Of a stretch of DNA of 64,000 nucleotides, positions 38,882-50,834 are shown one piece after another. The position numbers were made by a program, and so were the translations under genes. Under the pieces are notes generated by a model that was given only the letters and a program-made list of their open reading frames with translations, was not told the DNA's origin and searched no databases. The DNA comes from Ditylenchus dipsaci (lineage: Eukaryota > Nematoda > Chromadorea > Rhabditida > Anguinidae), in contig SADC01001153.1 in assembly GCA_004194705.1 (NCBI GenBank), positions 682,001-746,000 on the forward strand. The letters are read 5' to 3'. The first letter of the stretch is position 1. Each line of letters starts with the position of its first letter.

Positions 38882-39101
38882 AGGGCATGCCCGTGCATTA
38901 AGGCGCGAACCAGCAGTTTTTTCGAATCGTCCCATTTTTCACTCGTTCTGCGTCAAATCTGATATAGATGACCTTATACTGCTTTAAAAACTAGACAGAA
39001 AACTTAAAAAATCTAGACGAGAACGAATGTAAAAATTAATTGAGAAAGAAAAGAACTGCTGGTTCGCGCCTTTTCTCCCCATCGGGCACGATCATGCCCC
39101 T
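38882..39101. mobile_element. piggyBac-like palindrome, TTAA TSD, abutting the next element
   Basis: TTAA at 38878-38881 and 39102-39105. Ends AGGGCATGCCC are inverted; arms share GGCGCGAACCAGCAGTT. The right TTAA is also the left TTAA of the element at 39106, so the two sit tail to head on one shared target. Confidence 0.75.
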
Positions 39102-39269
39102 TTAAAGGGGCGTGCTCGTCGCCGATGGGAATATTTTGAAAGGCGGGTACCAGTGCCCGTATTCAGGGCGCAAATCGACAGAAAATAAGAGATTTTCGGA
39201 CCGATTTTGGAACGATAATCGGACCGATTTTGGGACAACTGTTCCATTTTCGAACCGATTTTAAATTTG

Positions 39270-39345
39270 CTGTTTCTAGTGGGAATCGAACTTTCGAGCC
39301 TCAACTTATTGCTAGAAGCTTTATCCACTCGGCTATTGGTGCATT
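39270..39345 (-). repeat. tRNA-Leu/Ser-like sequence
   Basis: On the minus strand TAGCCGAGTGGATAAAGC is a good A-box/D-arm match and AGTTCGATTCCCAC a good T-arm, with the long variable-arm spacing of class II tRNAs. The anticodon stem does not pair convincingly. It is a tRNA pseudogene or SINE head. Confidence 0.45.
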
Positions 39346-39659
39346 ATCAAGTCTCCAACCATTTTGAGGCTATATGCTAGATGTGGGTGTCACATCATAT
39401 TCGCGTTTAGGTGTACAGAATTTCATGCTTAATTCAATGCACATCACACTGTCCACGAAATACAAGAACACGGCATTGACATGAACAGGGAAAAAAGATC
39501 TTCTAGATGCATTTTTGATCAAAAGTCTTCCTCGGAATCATGTCTAAGGTAAAGCTAAGTCTGCAATGGAGCTCTTCCACTCTCACTCGCACTCTGCTTC
39601 TCACTCTCACTCGCACTCTGTCCCCAATGGGAAAAATGGAAAATTTTCCCATTCAAATT

Positions 39660-40480
39660 TGCGGGAATTTAAATTTGTTACTTTGAACCAGCCAAACCAA
39701 GTGGTCGTCCGCTTGGATCAAAAATTTTTTACGTTTTTCATGTTCCAAAACGTGTTTTCTGGACTAATTTGGACAAGCTGAAGATGGTTTGACAATGGTA
39801 AAATGCCGTTTTCTCACATATTTTTTGACTTTTGGTCAAAAATTGATTTCACCAAAGTCAATTATCGCCCAATACTCAAAAAATACTCGAGAAAGCGGCA
39901 TTTTACCACTGTCAAACCATCTTCAGCATGCCCGAATTAGTCCAGAAAACACGTTTTGGAACATGAAAAACGTAAAAAAAATTTGATCCAAGTGGACGAC
40001 CACTTGGTTTGGATGGTTCAGACTTAATACAGTCAAACCTCGATATAGTGGCCCCACCTCAAGTTCGTTCCCACCTAGGGTCCGACACTTTTTTTAACCC
40101 TGTTTTTGAAATAATTTATTGATTATGTTATGACAGTCTGGTCGCAAATATCGTAAGGATTCCGATTTTGCCGATCGTTTTTCAATAACTAAATAAATTT
40201 TGCATTTAAAAAGCAAAACCTCGATATAGTGGCCCTCTAATTTTTTTAAGGGGGGCCACTATATCGAGGTTTTGCTTTTTAAATGCAAAAACTATTTAGT
40301 TATTAAAAAACGATCGGCAAAATCGGATCCTTACGATATTTGCGACCAGACTGTCATAACATAATTAATAAATTATTTCAAAAACAGGGTTAAAAAAAGT
40401 GTCGGACCCTAGGTGGGAACGAACTTGAGGTGGGGCCACTATATCGAGGTTTGACTGTACTTTAATTCCCGCGAAATTTT
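39660..40480. mobile_element. family A palindrome split by a pogo-like palindrome
   Basis: Arms at 39660-40027 share all the family A blocks; the far end (TTTAATTCCCGCG) resumes at 40458 after the element at 40030-40457, which sits between TA dinucleotides. Confidence 0.7.
40030..40457. mobile_element. pogo/Tc1-like palindromic MITE, TA TSD
   Basis: TA at 40028-40029 and 40458-40459. Ends CAGTCAAACCTCGATATAG are typical of pogo/Tigger-type termini. The arms are inverted copies turning at about 40240; the CCTCGATATAGTGGCC block occurs both at each end and again beside the centre. Homologous to the host palindrome at 59931-63718. Confidence 0.8.
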
Positions 40481-41842
40481 TTAAAATGCACGAACTTGAA
40501 AAGTGTGGACCAAACCTAATCTTGAGGCTTTTTGGCTAGTTTTGAGTGGTTTTAACTGGTTTTGGGTGTTTCGGGTGGTTTTTTGCATTTTGCATATGAT
40601 AGGATGGACCATAACCCGCACAATTGCCTGAGACTTGTCGTCAACTGTAGAAATATAAGGTAAACCCTCTACATTTCTACAGTTATTTGTTATAAACTAC
40701 ACTTATCACTCACTCATTCTCAGTTAGTATGAGACTAGTTGGGCAAAATCAATACAAAAGCCGGTGAAACAAGCTGCATAAGAAACGATAAAACAAGTGG
40801 TACAAAAGACGGTACAAACATCGGTACAACAAACGATAAAACAATCGGCAAATCAAGCGGTACAAAAAATCTGTTACAAAATCGGTACAAAAATCGGTTA
40901 CAAAATCGGACCGATTTTGGAACCGATCTGTTCCAAAAACAGGCCCGAAAATGGAACAGAATCGGTTCCAAAATCGGTCCGATTTTTTACCGTTTTGCGC
41001 CCTGAATACGGGCACAGGTCAATTCAAACGAGAATTAATTTGACAAAATTTTGGAAAAGTCGAGGAAAAATTATACCTTCAGTTTGAACCGAACCGACGA
41101 CCAACTTTCGCAGACCGTCACCGCTATCCCACTAGGCCACCGATGCTATTAAATGAAGGAAGTGTTTTTGATTACTTATTCCCCACAGGGTACTCAATTA
41201 AAATTTATTTTAAAAAATTTCTCCTTTGAATTGACCTGGTACCCGCCTTTTAAAATATTCCCATTGGCGGCGAGCATGCCCTTTAATAGGGGAAAATACC
41301 CCCTATTTTTAGGGGCGTGTTGGAACAAAAACCCTATTTAGGCTTAACCCTATTTTAGGTTTTCCCCCTAAAATAGGGGGAAACCCTTTTAAGGGTCCCC
41401 ATTTCAGGGTTTCCCCCTAAAATAGGGGGAAATCGAGCGCCAATTCAAATTACTATTTTGTTCTTTTCACTTATATTTGATTTTTCTGACTTGATTTTCT
41501 TACTTTAATTTTTCTATTTAATTTTTCTCACTTTTGCTTATTTTTGAACCAATTTTTGCTGTATGTTAATCGTTAATCGTTGAGTCCAACAGCGTGGGTA
41601 CCAGTGCAATATTTTTTATTTGACTTTATTCTGGTTTTTTCGTACTTGAATGACATAATTCACATGTTTTCGCATTTCTTCCGCAAAATTTTGAGATTGT
41701 GTCTACACCACATCAAACCATGGCCCAAAAATTTACCCGCCCTAACTCCGATTCCTGGGCTAGGTACTTCCTGGTCAGGTGAGTGTCTACCTGGATGGCC
41801 TAAAAAGGGAGTTTAAAAAATTGAGTTTACTTTCAAATTTAC

Positions 41843-41912
41843 GTCCGGGGACTCGAACCAGCAACCTCGGTGACGTGTATATGAAGCTCTACAGCCACCT
41901 CTCCCCAATTGG
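41843..41912 (-). repeat. tRNA-like sequence
   Basis: On the minus strand GGTTCGAGTCC is a perfect B box, preceded by GGCTGTAGAGCTTC. No complete cloverleaf. Confidence 0.35.
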
Positions 41913-41929
41913 GTGTCCACCTGCATGAC

Positions 41930-42335
41930 CAAACTTGATCCAAGTGGTCCTCCATCAAAAATTTTTTTTTCGTTTTCGGGTTCCAAAACTTTTTTCTGCA
42001 CTAATCCGAGCATGCTGAAGATGGTTTGACTGTGTTAAAGTCACGGTTTATCTAGAAATTTTCGAGTTATTGCTAACGATTGATTTTGATAAATCAAGAA
42101 TTCACAATAACTCAAAAATTTCTTGATAAAACGTGATTTTACCATTGTCGAACCATCTTCAGCATGCTCGTATCAGTGTAGAAAACATGTTTTGGAACCC
42201 AAAAACGTAAGAATAAAAATTGATCCAAGTGGTCGACTACTTGGTTTGGTTTGGTCACTCGGGTGGAGTTCTGAGCGATTATAAGGGGTGATGTAGAGGT
42301 TGCTGGTTCGAACCCACCTGGGCGCATACCTTTTT
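41930..42335. repeat. family A palindrome followed by tRNA-derived SINE
   Basis: 41930-42255 is a diverged family A palindrome (GCTGAAGATGGTTTGAC and its inverse). 42262-42335 on the plus strand is the SINE-like unit with B box GGTTCGAACCC and end GGGCGCATACC, close to the one at 32405. Confidence 0.55.
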
Positions 42336-43026
42336 ATCATGATTTTGAGTGTTTGAGTGGTGTATAGGTCCATATACTCATTAAACAATGTACACTACCT
42401 GATAACCACTACCTGGGTAGATTAATAGGATAAGCAGTAGATTAATAGGACAAGCAGGAATTTTGAGGAAATATGAAAATTAATAAAACATTAAAAATAG
42501 AAAATAAATGGCGGAAAAAGACCGCAAAGTTGTGCTGCGGTCTCGCGGACTTTGTTAGACCTCAGGTGCAGTCTTGCAGTTACGGTCTCAGGCTCCAAAT
42601 TCGGTGCGTTTTTGCGGTCTTTGCGGTCGCGGTCGACCGCAGCTGCACATCCCTACTCTGGAGTTACCCTAGCTATTTGGATCAAAATCCTCATACTCCC
42701 GCGCAACACGAGTCGCGCAACAAAATTTCATAGGGTTATACAGGAACAATTTTTATTTTTGGTCGCAAACATCTTATACTCAAAATGACGGCTAGAATCT
42801 AGCAAACATTTTGGTGATAATTCTTTTTTAATTTGATATAGAAATGTTTTAGGAATAATCACAAGTATATGGCAAATCGGCGTGTTGCGCAATAAATTGA
42901 CGCTTGCTAAATTTTAGATTCTGGTCTTTACACAAGTTCGCCGTTAAAGGACCATGGTTTTTGGACGCAGCGGCATTTGAGAAAATTTGAATTGGCGGGG
43001 GACACTTTTTTATTCTGAAAATATTG

Positions 43027-44910
43027 GGCAGGAGTAAGATGCGGCAAATCACATTGCGACAAATCAAATTGCGGCAAAATCAGATTGCGGCAAATCAGAT
43101 TGCGACAATTCAAATTGCGGCAAAATGAAATTCCGACAATTCAAATTGCGGCAAAATCAAATTGCGGCAAATCATATTGCGACAATTTAAATTGCGGTAA
43201 TCAAATTTGAAACTTTCAAGTAATGCTTAATCTGCCACCACTATGTGGTCTCAATAAGCTGCCGTCTAAACAGGCTTGTTTGTGAGATGAGATTTTGCTA
43301 GAAACCAAAAAATTGACTAGCTGTACAAAAATCAGCAAACAATCAAACAGCATAATGTGCTGTTTGACAGCAAAAGTGTCGAATCTTGACCAGCACCATA
43401 ATTGCTCTACTAAATCTACTAAATTCAACAAAAAATGATATACAAATATTTACTCACAAAGTGAACGAAAATACCGTATAAAATAACGATCAACCCAAAT
43501 AGCAGCCCAATGTGACCCTCCCACTTATGCCGCAATTTGATTTTGCCGCAATTTGAATTGTCGCAATTTGATTTTGCCGCAATTTCATTTTGCCGCAATT
43601 TGAATTGTCGCAATTTGAATTGTCGCAATCTGATTTGCTTCAATCTGATTTTGCCGCAATTTGATTTGTCGCAATATGATTTGCCGCATCTTACTCCTGC
43701 CAGGGCTGTAAATTTTTTATTTTTGACATCCTACATCCACATCCACATCCGGCCAAAAACATCCACATCCACATCCGACCCAAAATTTTCGACATGCAAC
43801 ATCCACATCCGACATCCGGCCTAAAATTTTTGACATCCACATCCATCCGGATGTCAATTTTTTTTTGACATCCTGACATCCGAATGACATCCGGATGTCA
43901 AAATTTTGACATCCGGATTTACAAGTGATATCTAGATGTTTACATCCACCTCCGGCTGGATGTAGATGTCAAAAATTTGCTGATATTCACTTTTAATTAA
44001 TAGTATGGGTACAATGGCCTAATTCGGCAAGAGATACAAAGAAGATACGGTGACAATACATGCGCACAACGATGGTAAAGTTTTATTTCGACGTCAAACC
44101 GAGACACTTAGGTGAAACAAATAAAACATTCATCAGACCCAAATTGAATCCCAGGAGTACTTTCCTTTGAAGGAACTCCTCAAACGAGCAGCCCTTGATA
44201 CCAACAGAGTTAATCTACAAACGGGAGAAACCTCGCTTCGGAGCTTGGTTATATTGGAAATATTAGAATGCACCGGCATAGTAGAGGTTGCAACTAATTG
44301 AGTGAAAATTTTTAGCGGGCGACTCTTCGTTTTGACGACGGGAAATTCGAGAGGGTTATCCAACTACGTTTTTGCCATCATCCTCAATTTTACACCTTTT
44401 CCTCAATTTTAGTTAGGAATTCTTTGGGAATGAATGGGCTATTGGAAATTGTAGATTTGGAATTAAAGAAATAGGACCAACGATGAGACAGAAAGAAGAA
44501 AAGAAAATCTTTCTGAGTTTTGCGAGATTTTAGATTATTCATTTTTGCGGATTTTGGCCTATGGTTTTTTTTTCGAAACAACAAAGACGAAGATTTAGAA
44601 CAAGGAAACAAGTATCTCTCGACCACAGACTCAAAAATCCGTAAAAGCATATTGACGTCCGCCATGAAAACATCCAAAAAAACATCTGGAAATCCGCTGA
44701 TATCCGCCATGAAAACATCCGCTGACATCCGACCTAAAAAATTTCATCCACATCCACATCCGGCCAAAAAAAATTTGACATCCACATCCGACATCCGACC
44801 CAAAATTTTTTGCCATGCAACATCCACATCCGCCGGATGTGGATGTTTCGGATGTACACATCCACATCCGGATGTATCTTCCGGATGTTTTTACAGCCCT
44901 GACTCCTGCC
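43027..44910. mobile_element. iteron-TIR element 5, split by a hAT-like element
   Basis: Ends GGCAGGAGTAAGATGCGGC are inverted. TIRs are arrays of units like GCGGCAAAATCAAATT and GCGACAATTCAAATT (43040-43200, inverse 43535-43690). The final bases continue after the hAT-like insertion at 43701-44901. No clear TSD. Its left flank (42943-43015) is a TTAA-type fragment related to the element at 48850. Confidence 0.75.
43701..44901. mobile_element. hAT-like element with ACATCC minisatellite arms, TSD ACTCCTGC
   Basis: A perfect 8-bp TSD, ACTCCTGC, at 43693-43700 and 44902-44909. Ends CAGGGCTGTAAA are inverted and typical of hAT termini. Each arm is an array of ACATCCACATCCGGCC-like units; the right array runs the same way as the left on the plus strand in part and inverted in part. 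The middle (about 43980-44640) is non-repetitive with no recognisable protein. Confidence 0.85.
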
Positions 44911-45136
44911 CCCATTTTCCAATTTTCCATGGAAACTTTCCCAATCTTCAATTAGTGAAATAGGCCCCTGCCCTCGTAGCCAGTGAGATAAGCTACAAAA
45001 TGCGTGATAAATTGCCCAATAGTGGACTGCAAAAGTGCTGCAGATGGTCTGCTATTTCTAATGCAACCCAATGAAGCGGTTTTTTTATGAGATTTCAAAA
45101 ATTCATCATTTTCATTTAGGCAATATAGTAAGCATA

Positions 45137-47629
45137 ATGGATAGCTTCGTGAAACCAAGCCGAGAAATTATGACTATTTTCGATATTTCGAAGTGGTACA
45201 GATCAGAGGTTTTGTTCTATTATCTTTATGAAGCATTTATAAACCTCATTATTTTAGGCTTATCAAAAATATTTGGACTTTGTGCGAAGAATAAATGACT
45301 CGGTCAAAGGCATTCCCACTACCTCCAATGATATTGAAGTTGGCGAGTGCTTGCAAAAAATAGTAAAGATGTTGGATACTTTGGATGTGAGTAGTTTTTT
45401 AACTATTCTCATGCTTTGTCTCCCATTTAAGGCGTTTATCGACGAATATCCCCCAGAAGACATGGGATCTCAACGCTTTGGCAACAAGTCCTATAAAAAG
45501 TGGTATGAGCAGATGTCTTTAGTAAGTTTTTTAAATTTTTGGTTGATACATGGTGGCCTTACCTATCTGTTTTTTAATTGATGTTTTTTAGGAGATCGAA
45601 ACTCTGGTCAAGGACATCCTCGGTGTAAAGCCTGAGGCTTCAATTGAACTTGTTCCTTACTTGCTGGATGCTTTCGGAAATCCAACGAGGATTGACTATG
45701 GCTCTGGTAACTTTTATTGTGCCAAGTGTCATTTTCTATAAGCTACTGCTATTTTGACGCAGTGTAGGTCACGAGGCATGCTTTTTGATCTTTCTTTTCT
45801 GCCTCTTCCACATTGGACTTCTCACTTCTGAGGACGACAAAGCTGTTGTTTTGAGGGTTTTCGACAGGTATATAAATTTCGGAATGTTTTTGGTCTATGT
45901 TATATTTGATCTTGTAGGTATTTGAGATTGGTGCGCCGTCTACAAATAGTTTACCGAATGGAGCCTGCTGGTAGTCGTGGAGTTCATGCCCTCGATGATT
46001 TTCAATTCGCACCGTTCATTTTCGGAAGTTCTCAGCTTATCAGTAAGTTTGTTTTATAATTTTTTCATTAAATCATCAGTTTATTATAGACAACACAGCC
46101 AGACTGATTCCGGACTTCTACCTGCGGTCTGAAATAGTTGAACAAAACCAGAACGAGAATCTGTTCTTCAGTGCAATACAGTTTATAAACGAGGTGAGTT
46201 TGTCCGAGAAAGCAAAAACGTCTGCTCTTTTGTGATTTTTGTGCAATTTTTCGAAAACATTTTTTATTCAGTTTGTCATAAAGATTTGTGTGATGTGAAA
46301 TAACCAAAAAATTGGATGGTATTCATGAGTTTGTGAACTTTATTCATGCATGAAGGCAATTGTCTATCTTTGACAGGAACCTGAATACTTTTAAACATTG
46401 TGGTTATAAATACAGGCGAGTTTCCTCGTACTGGCCATCTCACTATGAGGAGATTACCACTATGTAGAAACGTAGAGACTGTTATTTGACTAAACACACA
46501 AAACATTGTTGTTGACTGCTGAGGGCAAAAAAAATCGTTATTTTTTTGTTTCAGACGAAAACCGGGCCATTCTATGAGCATTCTAACCAGCTTTACAATA
46601 TAAGTGCAGTTCAAACTTGGGAAAAAATCAATGAGGGAATGTTCAAAATGTATGAGGGAGAGGTCAGTTGACTTTATATGGTTTTTCGTTGTATAATGCC
46701 TCTGTGTGGTGTTGGCATTTAGGATGTCGAGCAAGAATCGAAAACGAGAATTGCAAAATTTTCGAGAAACGATATTCTCGAATGGAATTTTCGAGATCTC
46801 GGTTGAGAAACGAGAAAATGTATTTTATTCATAAGTAGGTGTAAATGATTTCAACATATTTCAAGATTTTTAATGCGAGGCTCTTTTTAGACTATTTTTT
46901 TGTCAAACAAAGCCGTTTTAAAACTTTGAGTATAAATTAAATATAATTCGGTGTGTTACGGATCTTTTCTGCATACAGTCGGCTCTTGATTTAACAACTT
47001 GGTTGAATTTCATCTAACAGCTAGAGATTTTGATTTGTTTTAGCATAATTTTATACAAAGTAAACCCTCTTAAGTGCCTTGAGGCAGGTCTGTCGATAAG
47101 TCGACTCGGGAGTCGATTGTAGATGATCCTTGGCTAGAGCGTGCTGCTTTATATTTAAAAACGTGTTTTTTGAGATAAAATAGTATTCTTTGTTTGATGT
47201 GTTTGATCAGAAACAGCTTACTTTTTCACTTTAAAAATATTTTGTACACATGTTCATATGGTCGAGCAGGAAACCATAACGAGAAAGCTAAAATTTCCGA
47301 GACGAGAAACCAAGAATTCTCGGTCGACATTCGTCTCGGTGCCAACACTACCTCTGTGATTGTAATAATTGCTCGAAATGTAAAATTTAGGTGCTCAAAA
47401 AATTTCCTGTAGTTCAACATTTTCTTTTCGGGAGCATTTTTTCGATCAAAGAGCGAACAGGATTCGACGAAACTGCTGGTGCGCATGTGAAGATGCCTGG
47501 TGACTCGGGGCTCGTACGTTAATTTAATCCTACTCATTGTCGTTCTATAATTTATCTAATTTTCGGAAATTTCAGGAAAAACTAGCTGCCAACCGACATC
47601 CAACAAGTCTTGCCGGAATTCCAGAATAA
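45137..47629 (+). CDS. PTPA: PTPA, serine/threonine phosphatase 2A activator (PP2A prolyl isomerase), 10 exons
   Basis: ATP-dependent chaperone that activates the PP2A catalytic subunit; cytosol and nucleus. Exons 45137-45208, 45258-45386, 45432-45521, 45592-45706, 45768-45867, 45918-46042, 46090-46193, 46555-46662, 47391-47513, 47576-47629; all have GT/AG ends and matching phases, stop TAA at 47627-47629. Key blocks: [49 protein letters not shown] (nucleotide-binding region), [60 protein letters not shown]. About 314 residues, close to animal PTPA. Start chosen at the first ATG that reads into the conserved N-terminus. Intron 8 is swollen to 728 nt by a 644-bp hAT-like element. Unlike GPD2 and LARS2, the frame is intact throughout. 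Confidence 0.96.
46707..47350. mobile_element. hAT-like element in PTPA intron 8, TSD CCTCTGTG
   Basis: A perfect TSD, CCTCTGTG, at 46699-46706 and 47351-47358. Ends TGGTGTTGGCA and TAGTGTTGGCA are inverted. Subterminal CGAGAA/TTCTCG motifs occur at both ends. Removing the element and one TSD leaves an intron of 76 nt, in line with the other introns. Confidence 0.85.
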
Positions 47630-47784
47630 GACGACATCAGTTTGAATGGTTTAAGAGAATTCGTTTGTTTCGTTTTGTGTGAATTGATTTCGAGACTTTG
47701 AAGCATTTGCTGTTGGTGCAAAGGTTAATGAAGTTATTGCTCTCTGGACGATTATGCTTTTTATTAATTGTTTATTGAACACGG

Positions 47785-48520
47785 GTAAGGCCCGACCACC
47801 CGCCCTTATGATCACGTATCGTAGAACGATATTGACCAGAAGGTAGCTCTCTTCGAGCCTATTGCGAAACCTTTTGAAAAATCTACTACGCGTAAAGCGT
47901 GCTGAGATATAGGATTTTAGAAAATAGAAATTTCTGATTTATGTCGAAGGTTTGATTCTCAATCGGTGTATTTTTTTCGAAACTGTGTTTTACAGATCGA
48001 TTTTTCTCGCCGCAATACTTTTCTTGGTATATATTGTCAAAAACACTATTTTTGCTTGGTCCCCTCTGTGGTTCATGCTCTGATATGTGGATTGCCTCCA
48101 GATGGTCAACACCTAAGCCACAGTGGGACCAAGCAAAAATCATGTTTTGTACATTATATACTACAACAGTATTGCCGGCGAGAAAATATATCTGTAAAAC
48201 GGAATTGCGAAAAATGACCTGGAAAAAAGTTATGACCATTTCGAAAGGGTAAATTAAATTTATAAAATTACAACGATTGGAAATCAAACCGTCGACATAA
48301 AAAGAGAGCGTAAACCTATACCGCTGCGCATACATACCTTTAATCATTGGTGCTAATCCAAAATACGTCGCAGATCAAAAATTTCTATTTTTCCAAAGCC
48401 AATATCTCAGCTCGGTTTATGGCGTAGCAGATTTTGCAAAGGGTCTGTTAATCAGCATAAGAGAGCTGACTTTTAGTATGTGAGGATCTTTGATACGTGA
48501 CGAGCAGGGTACTGCACAGG
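47785..48520. mobile_element. fold-back element just downstream of PTPA
   Basis: Inverted arms: 47820-47900 against 48400-48480 (TAGCTCTCTT / AAGAGAGCT; ATCTACTACGC / GCGTAGCAGAT), and inner arms around the TTGCTTGGTCCC...GGGACCAAGCAA turn at 48050-48140. Moderately diverged. No TSD found. Confidence 0.65.
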
Positions 48521-48970
48521 GTAGATATGGTTTACAATAAATTATTGCTGCATTTAGTGCAAAAATGTCAGTGAGATTCTATTCTTGCTTTTACATCTCA
48601 TCATCCAGGTATATGTAATCTCTACACAAAGTTTTGGCTTCTAGAATGTCAAGGGAGAACATTATGAAATAGTAATGACCTAAACTTGGATTGGGAGACT
48701 GTTAGAAAACTGCGCTTGGTATTCTGAACTCACTGCCAAAAGTACAATTCCGCTCAAAACAACACACATTTAAAATTCAAAAAAGTCGATATTCAAACAT
48801 TTTTGTCTCGAGTGGAAATGTAAATTTGATGGTGAGCTTCAAATTTTAAAGGACCATGGTTTTTGCGCGCAGTCCCATGTGGAAAATTTGAATTGGCGGG
48901 GACACTTCTCTTTCGTCTACCGGTGTACTCTTTCGAGTCGTTTCGAATGACTCGAAAGAGTACACGGCTC

Positions 48971-50490
48971 AAATATAGTATACCCACCCCACTGAACTAT
49001 AGTATACCCACCCCACTGAACTATAGTATACCCACCCCACTCAACTATAACGACTATAAAAACTATAAAACTGTAAAAATTCGAATATAAAAAAGTATCT
49101 GCATTCTATTATATGATAACTATTGTATGTCTCATTGAAAATGTAATAAAAATTTAAGTCTTTGAGTCTGGGTGGGTATACTATAACTGGTGACCATAAA
49201 GTTCGGAATGACTTTTGAACTAATTTTTAGCAATAAAATTTATTCCCCAAAAATATTCCAAACATAGGGTTTTGTAGCCCTAAGTGTCCTCTTTCAAATG
49301 GCATATTACACTTAGCTTGATTATTTTGGATAGGTCACCATTTGGCTCCAAACACCTGTGAGGTCATTTTGAGAAGTTGACACGAATTTTCATCACTTTA
49401 AGTGATCAAAGTTTTTTTTGAATCTCGAGCGTCATGGCATTATCTTATCAGTATGTTGTAGCGCAGCTCAAGAGCTACAAAACCCTCGTTACAGAATGAT
49501 CTTTTGATATCTGAGTGTTGAGATATGACCTTTTGGAAAAAATTGATTTCTTGAAAAATGACCGAAACCCAAGTTTTTGCCAATTTTTCGGATTTTGGTC
49601 ATTTTTTCAAGAAATCAATTTTTTCCAAAAGGTCATATCTCAACACTCAGATATCAAAAGATCATTCTGTAACGAGGGTTTTGTAGCTCTTGAGCTGCGC
49701 TACAACATACTGATAAGATAATGCCATGACGCTCGAGATTCAAAAAAAACTTTGATCACTTAAAGTGATGAAAATTCGTGTCAACTTCTCAAAATGACCT
49801 CACAGGTGTTTGGAGCCAAATGGTGACCTATCCAAAATAATCAAGCTAAGTGTAATATGCCATTTGAAAGAGGACACTTAGGGCTACAAAACCCTATGTT
49901 TGGAATATTTTGGGGAATAAATTTTATTGCTAGAAATTAGTTCAAAAGTCCATTCCGAACTTTATGGTCACCAGTTAGTTCAGTGGGGTGGGTATACTAT
50001 AGTTCGGTGGGGTGGGTATACTATAGTTCAGTGGGGTGGGTATACTATAGTTCGGTGGGTGGGTATACTATAGTTCGGTAGGGTGGGTATATGATAGTTG
50101 AGTGGGGTAGGTATACTATTATTTAGCTATTTTGTGAAGTACCTGCATCCTATTTATGATAACTTTTGTATGCCTCATTGTAAAGTAATGAAAATTTATA
50201 AGTCTTTGAGTCTGGGGTGGGTATACTATAGTTCAGTGGGGTGGTATACTATAGTTCGGTGGGGTGGGTATACTATAGTTCGGTGGGGTGGGTATACTAT
50301 AGTTGAGTGGGGTGGGTATACTATAGTTCAGTGGGGTGGGTATACTATAGTTCAGTGGGGTGGGTATACTATAGTTCAGTGGGGTGGGTATACTATAGTT
50401 CGGTGGGGTGGGTATACTATAGTTCGGTGGGGTGGGTATACTATAGTTGAGTGGTGGGTATACTATAGTTCAGTGGGTGGGTATACTATA
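48971..50490. repeat. 24-bp minisatellite arrays in opposite orientation
   Basis: Units read TATACTATAGTTCAGTGGGG with a GTGGG tail, with T/C/G variants at the CAGT/CGGT/GAGT position. Left block 48971-49060 (about 4 units, inverted), right blocks 49984-50125 and 50215-50490 (about 17 units together). No spacers between units, so not CRISPR. Confidence 0.85.
49186..49975. mobile_element. 790-bp Tc1/mariner-like palindrome, TA TSD
   Basis: TA at 49184-49185 and 49976-49977. Ends ACTGGTGACCATAAAGTTC are inverted, and the arms match almost throughout (about 390 bp each), turning at about 49575. Removing it restores the host unit CTATAGTTCAG, which fixes the insertion point. A diverged relative of one arm lies at 51860-52060 and 52680-52760. 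No transposase frame. Confidence 0.88.
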
Positions 50491-50834
50491 TTTGAGCCGT
50501 GTACTCTTTCGAGTCATTCGAAACGACTCGAAAGAGTACACCGGTAGACGAAAGAGAAGTGTCCCCCGCCAATTCAAATTTTCCACATGGGACTGCGCGC
50601 AAAACCATGGTCCTTTAAGGGCAGTTTTTCAAGCAAATCAATTATTCTGAACATGAATCCGGCGTTAAAATTGAAAATGTGCTTCAAATTAGCCAGGATA
50701 TTATTTTATACCCTGGGTATAAAACAATACCCAGGGTGTAAAGGTACTGACTTATGCTTTATACCCAAGGTATAAAGTAATACTATTTTTAAAACCTTCT
50801 TGGGTATAAACTTGGTATTAATTTCATTAATAAT

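Larger units (their letters stand above)
39106..41282. mobile_element. TTAA-flanked composite with iterons and nested elements
   Basis: Ends AGGGGCGTGCTCGTCGCC and GGCGGCGAGCATGCCCT are flanked by TTAA (39102-39105, 41283-41286). Inward on both sides comes TATTTTGAAAGGCGGGTACC, then ACAAAATCGGTACAAA-like iterons (about 40740-40990, inverse at 39175-39260). The middle holds a tRNA-like sequence, a family A palindrome and a pogo-like palindrome. A tRNA-like motif (GGTTCGGTTC, minus) lies at 41088-41150. Confidence 0.7.
48850..50614. mobile_element. piggyBac-like element (TTAA) built of TIR, hairpin and inverted 24-bp arrays
   Basis: TTAA at 48846-48849 and 50615-50618. Ends AGGACCATGGTTTTTG are inverted. 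Inward on each side comes a near-perfect hairpin with arms GTACTCTTTCGAGTC, then a tandem array of a 24-bp unit containing GGGTATACTATAGTTCAG; the two arrays are in opposite orientation (48971-49060 and 49984-50490). A Tc1-like palindrome sits inside. No transposase. Confidence 0.8.

Noticed and set aside
39270..39345. Functional tRNA-Leu gene
   Set aside because: A and B boxes are good but anticodon and acceptor stems do not pair convincingly; kept only as tRNA-like.
41280..41440. CCCTATTTTAGG-like runs as interstitial telomeric repeats
   Set aside because: The unit is not a regular telomere motif and is palindromic (CCCCCTATTTTTAGGGG); likely another repeat host.
44133..44363. 76-residue minus-strand frame in the centre of the ACATCC hAT-like element
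   Set aside because: No recognisable domain and no splice context; not supportable as a gene.
49984..50490. Regular 24-bp repeats as a CRISPR array
   Set aside because: Units are contiguous with no spacers, and the genome is eukaryotic.
50098..50547. 149-residue open frame with repeated YYSSVG/YTIVRWGG motifs
   Set aside because: It is a translation of the 24-bp minisatellite (24 nt is a multiple of three), not a gene.
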